Positions 38,769 through 47,928 of a stretch of DNA of 64,000 bases are shown here, piece after piece. This DNA comes from Palleronia aestuarii. Its GTDB lineage: Bacteria; Pseudomonadota; Alphaproteobacteria; Rhodobacterales; Rhodobacteraceae. The stretch spans positions 310,001 to 374,000 of the forward strand of contig NZ_QKZL01000003.1 in NCBI RefSeq assembly GCF_003253995.1, written 5' to 3'. A program made the position numbers and the translations under genes. The notes beneath the pieces were generated by a model. The model had not been told where the DNA came from. It worked only from the letters and a program-made list of their open reading frames with translations, and ran no database searches. Positions within the stretch are counted from its first letter, which is position 1; each line of letters starts with the position of its first letter.

Positions 38769-38938
38769 CGCCCGATTAACGCGCAACGGCGCCGCGATCG
38801 GCGTCATCGAGGCCATCGAACGGCGAGCGAGCCACGATGGGGCATTGCGACCTTCCCCAACGTCACATACCGGTGAACGGGTCGGCCCTCCCGTGGAGGT
38901 GGTGGGACGACGGGCGCATTTCACGACGGGGGACCATC

Positions 38939-40390
38939 ATGCAGCCAGAGACCGATCTCAGCGTCACCCATGGGCATCCGTCGCTCTACAACGACGATCT
39001 CGCGCCGCTGCCGCACCGGAAACGCTCCTGGGGCGCGTTCGAGATCTTCAATGTCTGGTCGAACGACATCCAGTCGCTCTTCGGCTATACGCTCGCCGCG
39101 ACGCTCTTCGTCACCTCGGGGCTGAACGGGTGGTGGGTCTTCGCCGCGATCATCCTCGCGGGGCTGATCGTCATGGGGCTCGTCAACCTGACCGGATCGC
39201 CTTCGGTGAAGTACGGCATTCCCTACCCGGTGATGGCACGGGCGGCGATGGGGGTCCGGGGCGCGAACTTTCCGGCGCTCGTCCGGGGCATCGTCGCGAT
39301 CTTCTGGTACGGGGTGCAGACCTATTTCGCCTCCACCGCCGTCGCGATGCTGCTCTATGCGATCTTCGGCGGGGAGGGGACGGGGACGTTCCTCGGTCTC
39401 ACCGCCATCGACTGGATCGCCTATCTCTTCGTGTCGGCCTTCCAGGTGGCGCTGTTTTTGCGCGGCATCGAGTGGATCACCAAGTTCCTGAACTGGGCCG
39501 GGCCGCTCGTCTACGTGGTGATGATCGCGCTCGCGCTCTATATCTGGGCGGTCGCGGGCAACGGGCTCTCCACCGAGCTCGGAACGATCTTTGCGGGCAC
39601 CGGGGGCGGCGTGCTGGCCTTTCTCGGCGTTGTGGGCACGATGATCGCCTATTTCGCCGCGGTGGTCATCAATTACGGCGACTTCTCCCGCTTCGTGCGG
39701 ACCGAGCGCGAGATGAAGCTCGGCAATTTCCTGGGGCTGCCGGTGAGCCTCGCGCTCTTTTCCTTCCTCGCCATGTGGATCACGGCGGGCACCGCGGCGC
39801 TCTTCGGCACGACGCTCACGAACCCGGCCGAGATCGTGGGGCAGGTGGACAGCGTGATCCTGACGCTGATCGCGGCGCTCACGTTCTTCGGGGCGACGGT
39901 GGGGATCAATCTCGTCGCGAATTTCATCCCGCCGGCCTATGACCTCGCCAACCTCGCGCCCGCGCGCATCTCCGCGCGGACGGGCGGCTTCATCACGGCG
40001 GGCGTCGCGTTCTTCATCGGCGCGTTCTGGGTGGTCTTCATCAGCCAGATCGGCATCGCGGCCTTCGTCGACACGCTCGGCGCCGTGCTCGCGCCGCTCT
40101 ACGGGATCCTGGTCGCGGATTACTACATCGTGCAGCGGCGGCGGCTGTCGCTGCCCGACCTCTACTCGGTCGCGCCGGACGGGGCATATCACTACGACGG
40201 GGGGTGGAACCGGCGGGCGCTCTTCGCCTTCGGGATCGCCGCGATCTTCTCGATCGCGACGGTCTGGGTACCGGCCTTCGGGGCGCTGGGCGGATTTTCC
40301 TGGATCATCGGCGCGCTCATCGGCGGTGCGATCCACGTCGCCCTGATGCGGCGCGGTGCGCCCTCTCGCGAGGCTGCACCGGCCGAGTAA
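38939..40390 (+). CDS. NCS1-family nucleobase permease
   Basis: A 483-residue transporter of the nucleobase:cation symporter-1 family (cytosine, uracil, allantoin or hydantoin type). The N-terminal DLAPLPHRKRSWGAFEIFNVWSND is the family signature. About twelve helices follow, including GSPSVKYGIPYPVMARAAMG and the NYGDFSRFVR loop. The C-terminal LVADYYIVQRRRLSLPDLY is also characteristic. The substrate cannot be told from sequence, and no pyrimidine or purine catabolic gene is adjacent. ATG 38939 has GGGGGAC nearby and fits the family start. Confidence 0.88.
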   Translation: MQPETDLSVTHGHPSLYNDDLAPLPHRKRSWGAFEIFNVWSNDIQSLFGYTLAATLFVTSGLNGWWVFAAIILAGLIVMGLVNLTGSPSVKYGIPYPVMARAAMGVRGANFPALVRGIVAIFWYGVQTYFASTAVAMLLYAIFGGEGTGTFLGLTAIDWIAYLFVSAFQVALFLRGIEWITKFLNWAGPLVYVVMIALALYIWAVAGNGLSTELGTIFAGTGGGVLAFLGVVGTMIAYFAAVVINYGDFSRFVRTEREMKLGNFLGLPVSLALFSFLAMWITAGTAALFGTTLTNPAEIVGQVDSVILTLIAALTFFGATVGINLVANFIPPAYDLANLAPARISARTGGFITAGVAFFIGAFWVVFISQIGIAAFVDTLGAVLAPLYGILVADYYIVQRRRLSLPDLYSVAPDGAYHYDGGWNRRALFAFGIAAIFSIATVWVPAFGALGGFSWIIGALIGGAIHVALMRRGAPSREAAPAE

Positions 40391-40422
40391 CGGCGCCGCC
40401 TGCGCAGCGCCGGGGGGACGTC

Positions 40423-40851
40423 TCAGACGAGCTTCGCGTCCATCGTGACCTCGGCGCCGGTTACGAGCTTGGAGATCGGGCAGCCGGCCTTGGCGGCGTT
40501 GGCGGCCTCCATGAACTGCTCCTCGCTCGCGTTCGGCACGCTCGCCGTCACGTCGAGATGGATCTTGGTGACGGCGAAGCCGCCATCCTTCTCCTCGAGG
40601 TTCACGGTCGCCTTCGTGTCGATGTTGTCGGGCGTGAGATCGCTCTGGCCCAGGATCATCGAGAGCGCCATCGAGTAGCAGGCCGCGTGGGCCGCGCCGA
40701 TCAACTCTTCGGGGTTCGTGTTCGTGCCGCCTTCGAAGCGGGACTTGAAGCCGTAATTCTGCTTGTCGAGCACACCGGTCTGCGTCGAGACGGTTCCGTT
40801 GCCCTCTTTCAGGCTGCCCTTCCAGTTCGCGCTGCCATGCTTCTTGATCAT
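40423..40851 (-). CDS. osmC: OsmC-family peroxiredoxin
   Basis: A 142-residue thiol peroxidase of the OsmC type, reducing organic hydroperoxides. It begins MIKKHGSANWKGSLKEGNG and includes NPEELIGAAHAACYSMALS with the peroxidatic cysteine and KAGCPISKLV with the resolving one. The glycine-rich N-terminal strand and the length separate it from Ohr. It is monocistronic and convergent with the permease gene. Confidence 0.93.
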   Translation of the reverse strand: MIKKHGSANWKGSLKEGNGTVSTQTGVLDKQNYGFKSRFEGGTNTNPEELIGAAHAACYSMALSMILGQSDLTPDNIDTKATVNLEEKDGGFAVTKIHLDVTASVPNASEEQFMEAANAAKAGCPISKLVTGAEVTMDAKLV

Positions 40852-40999
40852 TGGAGATCCTTTCTGTTTCGGTCGGGGTCTGAACGTGACAGCCCGTCCT
40901 GCTGTTCCGTCGCGTGAAATTGTCCGGCGCCGTCGGCGATCCGTGCGAGGGTGGCGCGACGCGCGCCAAGGCACGCCAACGACCAGAATGGAGACGAAG

Positions 41000-41341
41000 A
41001 TGAGACCCAGCCGACATGCGATGATCCTCGGGGTGCTTCTCGCGCTGCCGCAGACGGCTCCGGCGCAGGAGGACGTGGATCCGACGACGCTGACCTGCGC
41101 GGAGGTGACGGCGATGGAGCCCGAGGCGCAGGACGAGGCGATGGCGCAGCTTCGCGAGGCGCTCGCCGCCGACGACCGCGCCATGGTCGAGGCGGGCGAG
41201 GCCGAGCCGGACGGCGCGAGCGCCGAGGGGGCCGGGGAGACGGAGGAGGGCGACATGGACGCCGATCAGGTCGCCCTGATGGCCGCCTGCGCCGACATGC
41301 CGGATGCGCTCGCCATGGAGGCGATGGAACAGATGATGTAG
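41000..41341 (+). CDS. HdeA-like small periplasmic protein
   Basis: A 113-residue secreted protein. A signal peptide (MRPSRHAMILGVLLALPQTAPA) precedes an acidic mature part with two cysteines, in LTCAEVTAMEP and MAACADMPDA. The spacing and the TC-motif followed by a helix resemble the acid-stress chaperones HdeA/HdeB, where the two cysteines form a disulfide. The middle is a low-complexity Glu/Gly/Ala stretch not seen in HdeA. GGAG lies six bases before the chosen ATG; 40988 is an alternative. Chaperone function is inference. Confidence 0.65.
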   Translation: MRPSRHAMILGVLLALPQTAPAQEDVDPTTLTCAEVTAMEPEAQDEAMAQLREALAADDRAMVEAGEAEPDGASAEGAGETEEGDMDADQVALMAACADMPDALAMEAMEQMM

Positions 41342-41374
41342 GTCCCTGCCGGGGCCGCCCGCGGGGTGTCGCGC

Positions 41375-42559
41375 TCAGCCGAGCGCCTTCATGCCGCGGG
41401 TGAGCCCGTCGAGCGTCATCGGGACCATGCGGTCCGCCCCGAAGATCTCCTGGATCATCGCGGTCGACTGGGTGTAGCGCCAGGCGGCCTCCGGCACGGG
41501 GTTGATCCACATATGCGCGGGCCAGTGGTCGCGGGCGCGGGCGAGCCAGGTGGCGCCCGTCTCGTGGTTCCAGTGCTCGTTGGCGCCGCCCGGAACGGCG
41601 ATCTCGTAGGGGCTCATCGCCGCGTCGCCGACGAAGATGCAGCGCCATTCGGGGCCGAAGCGGTGGATCACGTCCCAGGTGGGGATCTGCTGCGTCCAGC
41701 GGCGGCGGTTGTCGCGCCACACGCCCTCGTAGAGGCAGTTGTGGAAGTAGAAGAACTCGAGGTGGCGGAATTCCGACCGCGCGGCGGAGAAGAGGTCGGA
41801 GACGGTCGCCACGTGGTCGTCCATCGATCCGCCCACGTCGAGAAAGAGCAGCACGCGCACGGCGTTGCGCCGCTCGGGCCGGGTCTTGACGTCAAGATAG
41901 CCCTGATGCGCGGTGGAGCGGATCGTGCCGGCGAGGTCGAGCTCCTCCGCCGCGCCCTCCCGCGCCCAGCGGCGCAGGCGGCGCAGCGCGATCTTGATGT
42001 TGCGGGTGCCGATCTCGCGCTCGTCGTCGAGGTTGCGGAACTCGCGGCGGTCCCAGACCTTCGTGGCGCGGCGGTGGCGGCTCTCGGACTGGCCGATCCG
42101 CACGCCCTCGGGGTTGTAGCCGTAGGCGCCGAAGGGGGAGGTGCCCGCCGTGCCGATCCATTTCGAGCCGCCCTGGTGGCGCCCCTCCTGTTCGGCGAGC
42201 CGTTCCCGCAGCGTCTCCATGAGCTTGTCGAAACCGCCCAGCGCCTCGATCTCCGCGCGTTCCTCGGGCGAGAGGTGCTTTTCCGCCATCTTCTCGAGCC
42301 AGTCGGACGGCATGTCCACCGCCTCCATCACCGCTTCGGGCGGGATCGCCTCGACGCCCTGGAAGGTCGCGGCGAAGGCCTGGTCGAAGCGGTCGAGATG
42401 CGCCTCGTTCTTCACGAGCGCGGTGCGGGCGAGGACGTAGAAGGCGTCGACGTCGTAGGTGACGAGGCCGGTCTTCAGGACGGCGAGGAAGTCGAGGAAT
42501 TCCCGGATCGAGACGGGCACGCGAAAGCTGCGCAGCGTCTGGAAGAAGGGCAGGAACAT
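41375..42559 (-). CDS. CoxE-like von Willebrand factor A protein
   Basis: A 394-residue protein with a C-terminal VWA domain. The metal-site motif reads FLDVGGSMDDH, with glycine in place of the first serine of DxSxS. Later conserved parts are LEFFYFHNCLYEGVW and the FVGDAAMSPYE segment. Such proteins pair with MoxR AAA+ ATPases to insert metals or mature enzymes. Here moxR is about 3.9 kb away, separated by lipoprotein, channel and hydrolase genes. Its ATG overlaps the stop of a 54-codon membrane gene (TGATG), which in turn overlaps the DUF2927 gene. Confidence 0.85.
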   Translation of the reverse strand: MFLPFFQTLRSFRVPVSIREFLDFLAVLKTGLVTYDVDAFYVLARTALVKNEAHLDRFDQAFAATFQGVEAIPPEAVMEAVDMPSDWLEKMAEKHLSPEERAEIEALGGFDKLMETLRERLAEQEGRHQGGSKWIGTAGTSPFGAYGYNPEGVRIGQSESRHRRATKVWDRREFRNLDDEREIGTRNIKIALRRLRRWAREGAAEELDLAGTIRSTAHQGYLDVKTRPERRNAVRVLLFLDVGGSMDDHVATVSDLFSAARSEFRHLEFFYFHNCLYEGVWRDNRRRWTQQIPTWDVIHRFGPEWRCIFVGDAAMSPYEIAVPGGANEHWNHETGATWLARARDHWPAHMWINPVPEAAWRYTQSTAMIQEIFGADRMVPMTLDGLTRGMKALG

Positions 42560-42723
42560 CAGACGAGCCGTTCCACGACGATCGTGACGATGAGGCCCAG
42601 AAGCGTGCCCGCGATGGCGCAGGCGGCGCCGTATTGCGCCATGTCGAGCCGCTTTCCGCCACGCTTGCGGGCGAGCCGCGCGCCCCAGACCGCGCCGATG
42701 AGGGCGCCCGCGAGGACGATCAC
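42559..42723 (-). CDS. 54-residue membrane protein, coupled on both sides
   Basis: A short frame starting at GTG 42723 (VIVLAGALIGAVWGARLARKR) and ending at 42559. Its start overlaps the DUF2927 stop by four bases (GTGA) and its stop overlaps the coxE start by one (TGATG). It has two hydrophobic helices, IVLAGALIGAVWGARLA and YGAACAIAGTLLGLIVTIVV, joined by a basic loop. Similar short genes in Rhodobacterales have been called 'apolipoprotein acyltransferase', but at this size that label cannot be right. Function unknown. The tight coupling is the main evidence that it is real. Confidence 0.75.
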   Translation of the reverse strand: MIVLAGALIGAVWGARLARKRGGKRLDMAQYGAACAIAGTLLGLIVTIVVERLV

Positions 42724-44099
42724 GAGCCCGCCTCCGCCGCCCGTTCGGGCGCGATCGAGGCGATCTCGGCCATGTGGGCGGAAAGCTCCGCCGCGCCGAA
42801 GCCGTAGCGGCCCCAGCCCAGCGCCTCGCGGCGCAGCCGCCGCGCCTCCCCGGGCCGGCCCATGGCGTCGATGGCCTCTGCCTTGACGAGCAAAAGGCTC
42901 GAGAGAAGCGCGGCGTTCTCCGCGCCGATCGCCGTGTCGGTATTGGCGTCGACGATGGTGACCGCGACGTCGGGATGGCCCGTTCCGAGGGCGAAGGCGG
43001 CGAGCTGCATGGCGATATGGGCCTCGTGTATTCGTGTCGCGGGAGTTTCGGCATAGATCAGTCCCGCCTTGAGAAAGGCGGCGAGGGCGGTCTCGGACGG
43101 GTCGTCGAGCGTGAGGCGGCCCAGTGCGAAGTAGCTGAAGGCGAGGCGGTTGTCGTCCCATCCCGCCTGCTCCGCAAGGGCGATGGCGCGGGCCGCGGCG
43201 CGGCGACGTGTGGGCATGGCCCCCTGCGGCCCGAGCGCCTGCTCGATCGCCGCCTTCCACGCGCGGGTGGTGGGCGCGGCCGGCGCGGTGGCCGGGCGCT
43301 CGCCGCGCGGGTTAAGACGGGCGAGGATCCGCGGCAGCCGGCTCGCGACCTCGGCACGGGTCATGCCCGAACGCAGCTCCGCCGCGTAGGTCGCGCGCAG
43401 GATCAGCATGTCGAAACCGGTCAGCACGGTGTGGAAATTGTCGTCGTTGAAGACGCTGTCGTCGAGGCGGTAGAGGTCGTTCAGCGGCCCCAGCGCCTGC
43501 GCGAGCTCCTCGTGGAGGCAGTCGCGCATCTCCTGCGGGGCGACATCGGCGGGCACGAACATGGCCAGCCGCTCGCGTCGCGCGAGCGTCGCCCAGTCGA
43601 GCAGGTCGGACCGGCGCGCGGCGCGGAACTCCTCCCAGCTGCCAACGCGGGGGACGACGAAGCAGGCGGCCTCCGGCACGGCGCGGCGCATGATGCGGTC
43701 GGGGACGAGCTCCACGGTGATCTGGGCCGCGGCGGAGGGCGCGACGCGGGCGATCTCGATCCCCGCCTCGCCGCGCAACCGTCCGAGGAGCCGCGCGAGA
43801 TCGCCCTCGAGACCCGGAGGCGGTGCGGCGCCGGTGAGGCGGAGGGCGATCGGGCCTTCGAAGCGGGTGAAGACCGGCAGCGGGCGGCCAGATTCCAGCG
43901 TGAAGGAAAGGTCGAGAAAATCCCGCGCGATCTCGGCATTGGGGCGCGCGGGCGGGGTCACGCGAGGGGCGTCGAAGACCCTGATGGGCGGCAGTTCCGC
44001 CGGGCGCATGTCGCGGGCGCGCATCGCCTGCTCGGGCGCGGCGCAGGCGCCGAGCGCCGCGGCGGCGAGGAGGAGGAGCGGGAATCGCATCGCGGTCAT
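42720..44099 (-). CDS. DUF2927 lipoprotein
   Basis: A 459-residue exported protein. The start MTAMRFPLLLLAAAALGAC gives a lipobox (LGAC), so it should be membrane-anchored. AGGAGG lies six bases before the ATG. The DUF2927 domain (ARDFLDLSFTLESGRPLPVF to about residue 280) has the CLHEELAQALGPLNDL segment, with an HEE pattern and the later NDDNFHTVL. This resembles a zincin-like helix but has not been shown to bind metal. The C-terminal part is helical, TPR-like. It heads the DUF2927 - small membrane protein - coxE group. Confidence 0.82.
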   Translation of the reverse strand: MTAMRFPLLLLAAAALGACAAPEQAMRARDMRPAELPPIRVFDAPRVTPPARPNAEIARDFLDLSFTLESGRPLPVFTRFEGPIALRLTGAAPPPGLEGDLARLLGRLRGEAGIEIARVAPSAAAQITVELVPDRIMRRAVPEAACFVVPRVGSWEEFRAARRSDLLDWATLARRERLAMFVPADVAPQEMRDCLHEELAQALGPLNDLYRLDDSVFNDDNFHTVLTGFDMLILRATYAAELRSGMTRAEVASRLPRILARLNPRGERPATAPAAPTTRAWKAAIEQALGPQGAMPTRRRAAARAIALAEQAGWDDNRLAFSYFALGRLTLDDPSETALAAFLKAGLIYAETPATRIHEAHIAMQLAAFALGTGHPDVAVTIVDANTDTAIGAENAALLSSLLLVKAEAIDAMGRPGEARRLRREALGWGRYGFGAAELSAHMAEIASIAPERAAEAGS

Positions 44100-44199
44100 C
44101 CTTTCCCTCCTGCCCGGAATTGCAACCGCCGCCGGGGGGCGGATGGAGGCCGCGGGACGGGCCGCGGCGCTCCTGTCACGGGTCGGTCGGCGCCGCGCT

Positions 44200-45162
44200 T
44201 CAGTTGACCGAGTCGCGCCGGCTGCCGAAGAACCAGTCCCGGTAGCTCAGCGGCTCTCCGTAGGGTTCGAAGAGTTTCGATTCGCGATGCTCGGCGAAGA
44301 GCGCGTAGTTCAGGACGGCGACGAAGGTGACGCCGCCGACGGTATTGCCGAGCAGGACGGGCAACACGAAGGTCGGCAGGAGCGGCAGGAGGTGCACGTC
44401 GCTCACGCTGAAGGCGAGGTAGAAGACTTCGACCGACGAGGTGATGATGTGGTAGAGGCCCGCCACGCCGATGAAGTACATCAGCACGTAGACGAAGATC
44501 ACCTTCGAGATCGTGTCCTGCCCCGCATGGACGAGCCACACCATCGCCGCGACGATCCAGCCCGCGATCAGCGCCTTCGAGAAGAGGTCGAAGAAGGTCT
44601 GTTCATGGGCATGGCGCCCGATCTCGATCGCCAGGGCGACGCGTTCGGGGGTGAAGACGTCGAAGAACGACAGCAGGAGCGCGATGCCGACCGCGCCGAC
44701 CATGTTCGACACGAGAACGACGCCCCAGAGACGCAGGACGCTCGCGAAGCTCGCGAGCTTGGTGAGCAGGAGCGTCACCGGCGTCAGCGTGTTTTCGGTG
44801 AAGAGCTGGTAGCGTCCGAGGACGATGATGAGGAACCCGACCGGGTAGAGGAGGTTGCCGAGCAGGCCCGGCTCCTCCTCTCCCGAGACCTCGGTGAAGG
44901 CGACGCGGGCGAGGAAGGTCAGGCCCAGCGCCGCGCCGGCGCCCAGCCCGGACCAGAAGAGGTAGCGGTTGGAGACGCCGAGCTCGTGATCGGCCGATGC
45001 GAGGATCCGGGCGAAGATCTCGTTGAACGAGAAGTAGTCCGAGACGGTCTCTCCGCGTTCGGGCGCGTTGCTCAGCGACTCGTCGGGATCGCGCTGCAGC
45101 ATCTCCTCGTCTTCGTCGGCTTCCGTCCGGGCATCCGCTTCACCCTTGGTGGGTCCGCTCAT
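44200..45162 (-). CDS. Formate/nitrite-family channel (YfdC-like)
   Basis: A 320-residue member of the FNT pentameric channel family. A charged cytoplasmic N-terminus of about 60 residues is followed by six helices: the ASADHELGVSNRYLFWSGLGAG entry, the re-entrant parts GRYQLFTENTLTPVTLLL and GLYHIITSSVEVFY (the latter with the central histidine), and VLPVLLGNTVGGVTFVAVLNY at the end. The segments are closer to YfdC than to FocA or NirC, so the transported ion is unknown. The start lies inside a longer open frame; GGAG is nine bases upstream. Confidence 0.85.
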   Translation of the reverse strand: MSGPTKGEADARTEADEDEEMLQRDPDESLSNAPERGETVSDYFSFNEIFARILASADHELGVSNRYLFWSGLGAGAALGLTFLARVAFTEVSGEEEPGLLGNLLYPVGFLIIVLGRYQLFTENTLTPVTLLLTKLASFASVLRLWGVVLVSNMVGAVGIALLLSFFDVFTPERVALAIEIGRHAHEQTFFDLFSKALIAGWIVAAMVWLVHAGQDTISKVIFVYVLMYFIGVAGLYHIITSSVEVFYLAFSVSDVHLLPLLPTFVLPVLLGNTVGGVTFVAVLNYALFAEHRESKLFEPYGEPLSYRDWFFGSRRDSVN

Positions 45163-45361
45163 TCCAGTTCTCCGTGCTCGGCGCGATCGATTGAGCGCGC
45201 AATACAACCTGCAATCCATCCCAGCAGGACCATTGGTTCCGCGCGATCCAATGATAATCGTGCGTTCGTGTCGCTTTGACCCGATGTGTCCCTTGCGGGA
45301 AACACTCCACCTCCCGGATGGTTTCGCGCGGAGCGGGATCGGCGCCCGGAATCCGGGCGGC

Positions 45362-45392
45362 GGTCCGGAAGTGTTGCACTTCCGCCCGGACC
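45362..45392. other. Stable hairpin in the FNT-GDSL intergenic region
   Basis: The 310 bases between the divergent FNT and GDSL genes hold no gene. They contain CGGAAGTG (45366-45373) paired with CACTTCCG (45377-45384) around a TTG loop, extended by GGTC/GACC with a four-base bulge. No T tract follows. It may be an operator or leader hairpin of the GDSL gene. Confidence 0.5.
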
Positions 45393-45472
45393 CCCGTGGC
45401 GCTTGCACGCCGCGGTCGAGCGGGTAACCTCGTCCTGCCGGGAAACGGTGTCATGGTGGGGAGGAGAGTACG

Positions 45473-46422
45473 ATGCGAAGCTTGATGCTTGGATTGTTGG
45501 CATCGGTCGCGGTGGGGTGCGGGGCCGCGCGGTCGGCCTCCCTCACGCAGGATTATTCGAGCTTTCTCGTCCTGGGCGATTCGCTCAGCGACAACGGCAA
45601 TCTCTACGCCGCGACGGGCGGAACGCAGCCGCAGAGCCCGCCCTATTTCGACGGCCGCTTCTCCGACGGGCCGGTCTGGAACGAGGCGATCCTCGCGGAA
45701 TTCGCCGCCGCGGGCCTGCCTGCGGCCAATAGGGCCTTCGGCGGCGCGCGGGCGGTGTCGAACCCGGCCCCCGGTGCGGGGGGCGACATCGTGCCGGATC
45801 TGGAAGAGCAGAGCGCGCTCCTGATCGGGCGGGCGGGTGCAGCGCTCGCGGCGGGCGGGCGCGATGCCGTCTCGGTCTGGTTCGGGGCGAACGACGCCTT
45901 CGCGGCCATCGGGGCGGCGGACCAGGATGCGAGGCTCGACGCCGCGGCGGCACGGCTCGTGGACGGGATCGGCGCGCTCGGCGCGGCGGGGGCCGAGACG
46001 GTGCTGGTCTTCACGCTGCCCGATCTGGGGCGGGTTCCGCGCTACGCGCTCGGCGCGCCGGACCTCGCGCCGCTCGCGACCGAAGCCACCGCCCGGTTCA
46101 ACGGTGCGCTCACGGCGGGGCTCGCCGGTCTGGAGAGCCCCGAGGTGCGGATCGTCGAGGCCGCGCCGGTCTTCGACACGCTTCTTTCCTCCGATCTCGA
46201 GGGGCGGATCCCGTGCTTCCTGCCGGTGACGGGGGATGCGCTCTGCGACGATCCCGACGAGCGGGTCTTCTTCGACGCCGTGCATCCGTCCGAGCGGGTC
46301 CACGGCGTGATCGAGGCGGAAGCGCGCCGGGCCCTCGCGCCCGCGCCGGTCCCGATCCCGGCGGGGGGGATCCTGCTCGTCACGGGCCTCGGGCTCTTGG
46401 CGGGGCTGCGGCGGTTCCGGCG

Positions 46423-46426
<4 letters not shown>
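45473..46426 (+). CDS. SGNH/GDSL hydrolase with VPLPA-type C-terminal tail
   Basis: A 317-residue secreted esterase or lipase. A signal peptide (MRSLMLGLLASVAVGCGAARS) precedes the SGNH blocks: FLVLGDSLSDNGN with the nucleophile serine, RAFGGARA, FGANDAF and DAVHPSERVH with the catalytic D-x-x-H. Residues 293-317 are VPIPA, a hydrophobic helix and RRFRR. This is the layout of PEP-CTERM/VPLPA-CTERM sorting signals processed by exosortase. A VGCGA stretch in the signal could also be read as a lipobox. GGGAGGAGAG precedes the ATG. Its stop overlaps the moxR stop by four bases. Confidence 0.85.
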
Positions 46427-47262
<836 letters not shown>

Positions 47263-47438
47263 ACTAATTCAATATCCTTGCACGATGAGCGTGCCGTCAC
47301 GATAGGTCGCAGGGCGGGGGGCGTCCAGCATCCGGATTGGCGCGTGACAAGAGAGGGGCCTTCCGTTATTTCCCGGCCCGAGGCGACGGGTGGCGGTCAC
47401 GAGTGAAGCTCTGCTTCGAACGACGAGGGGATTGAGGA

Positions 47439-47861
47439 ATGATGGTCGATACCATCCTGCCGGACCAATACCGTCCGGCCGAGGACGAGCCGTTCATGAA
47501 CGAGCGGCAGCGCGCCTATTTCCGGCGCAAACTACTCAGCTGGCGCGAGGATCTGCTGGGCGACAGCAAGTCCACGATCACCGGGTTGCAGGACGGGACG
47601 CGCAACATCCCCGACGTGGCCGACCGGGCGAGCGAGGAGACGGACCGGGCGCTCGAGCTGCGCACCCGCGACCGCCAGCGCAAGCTCGTGGCCAAGATCG
47701 ACGCGGCGCTGCGCCGGATCGAGGATGGCGAATACGGCTATTGCGAGGTGACGGGAGAGCCCATTTCGCTCAAGCGGCTCGACGCGCGCCCGATCGCCAC
47801 GCTGAGCCTCGAGGCGCAGGAGCGTCACGAGCGGCGCGAGAAGGTGCATCGCGACGATTGA
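47439..47861 (+). CDS. dksA: DksA-type RNA polymerase regulator with one cysteine
   Basis: DksA binds the RNA polymerase secondary channel and, with ppGpp, adjusts transcription to nutrient state. The 140 residues have the coiled coil with tip DVADRASEETDR, which keeps the key aspartate-alanine, and the globular part LRRIEDGEYGYCEVTGEPISLKRL. Of the four zinc cysteines of E. coli DksA only C102 remains; T105, S123 and A126 replace the others. Non-canonical zinc fingers of this kind are known in Rhodobacter DksA. The ATG at 47439 has GAGGGG eight bases upstream; ATG 47442 is also possible. Confidence 0.93.
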   Translation: MMVDTILPDQYRPAEDEPFMNERQRAYFRRKLLSWREDLLGDSKSTITGLQDGTRNIPDVADRASEETDRALELRTRDRQRKLVAKIDAALRRIEDGEYGYCEVTGEPISLKRLDARPIATLSLEAQERHERREKVHRDD

Positions 47862-47886
47862 TCGGCAAAACGCCATTGCGACAACC

Positions 47887-47914
47887 AGACACCGGGGCCG
47901 ATGCTCCGGTGTCT
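47887..47914 (+). terminator. Hairpin after dksA, probable weak terminator
   Basis: AGACACCGG (47887-47895) pairs with CCGGTGTCT (47906-47914) over nine bases with a ten-base loop, followed by TGCGTT rather than a pure T tract. It sits between the dksA stop and the monooxygenase start, only 15 bases before the latter. Confidence 0.5.
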
Positions 47915-47928
47915 TGCGTTGAGGGGGC

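Noticed and set aside
38580-38924. A 115-codon N-terminal extension of the M48 peptidase through the 11-bp array.
   Set aside because: The family N-terminus and membrane helix begin at 38579, and the array period is not a multiple of three, so it would not encode a repeat.
42559-42723. The label 'apolipoprotein acyltransferase' for the 54-codon gene.
   Set aside because: A real apolipoprotein N-acyltransferase is about 500 residues with a nitrilase domain; none of that is present.
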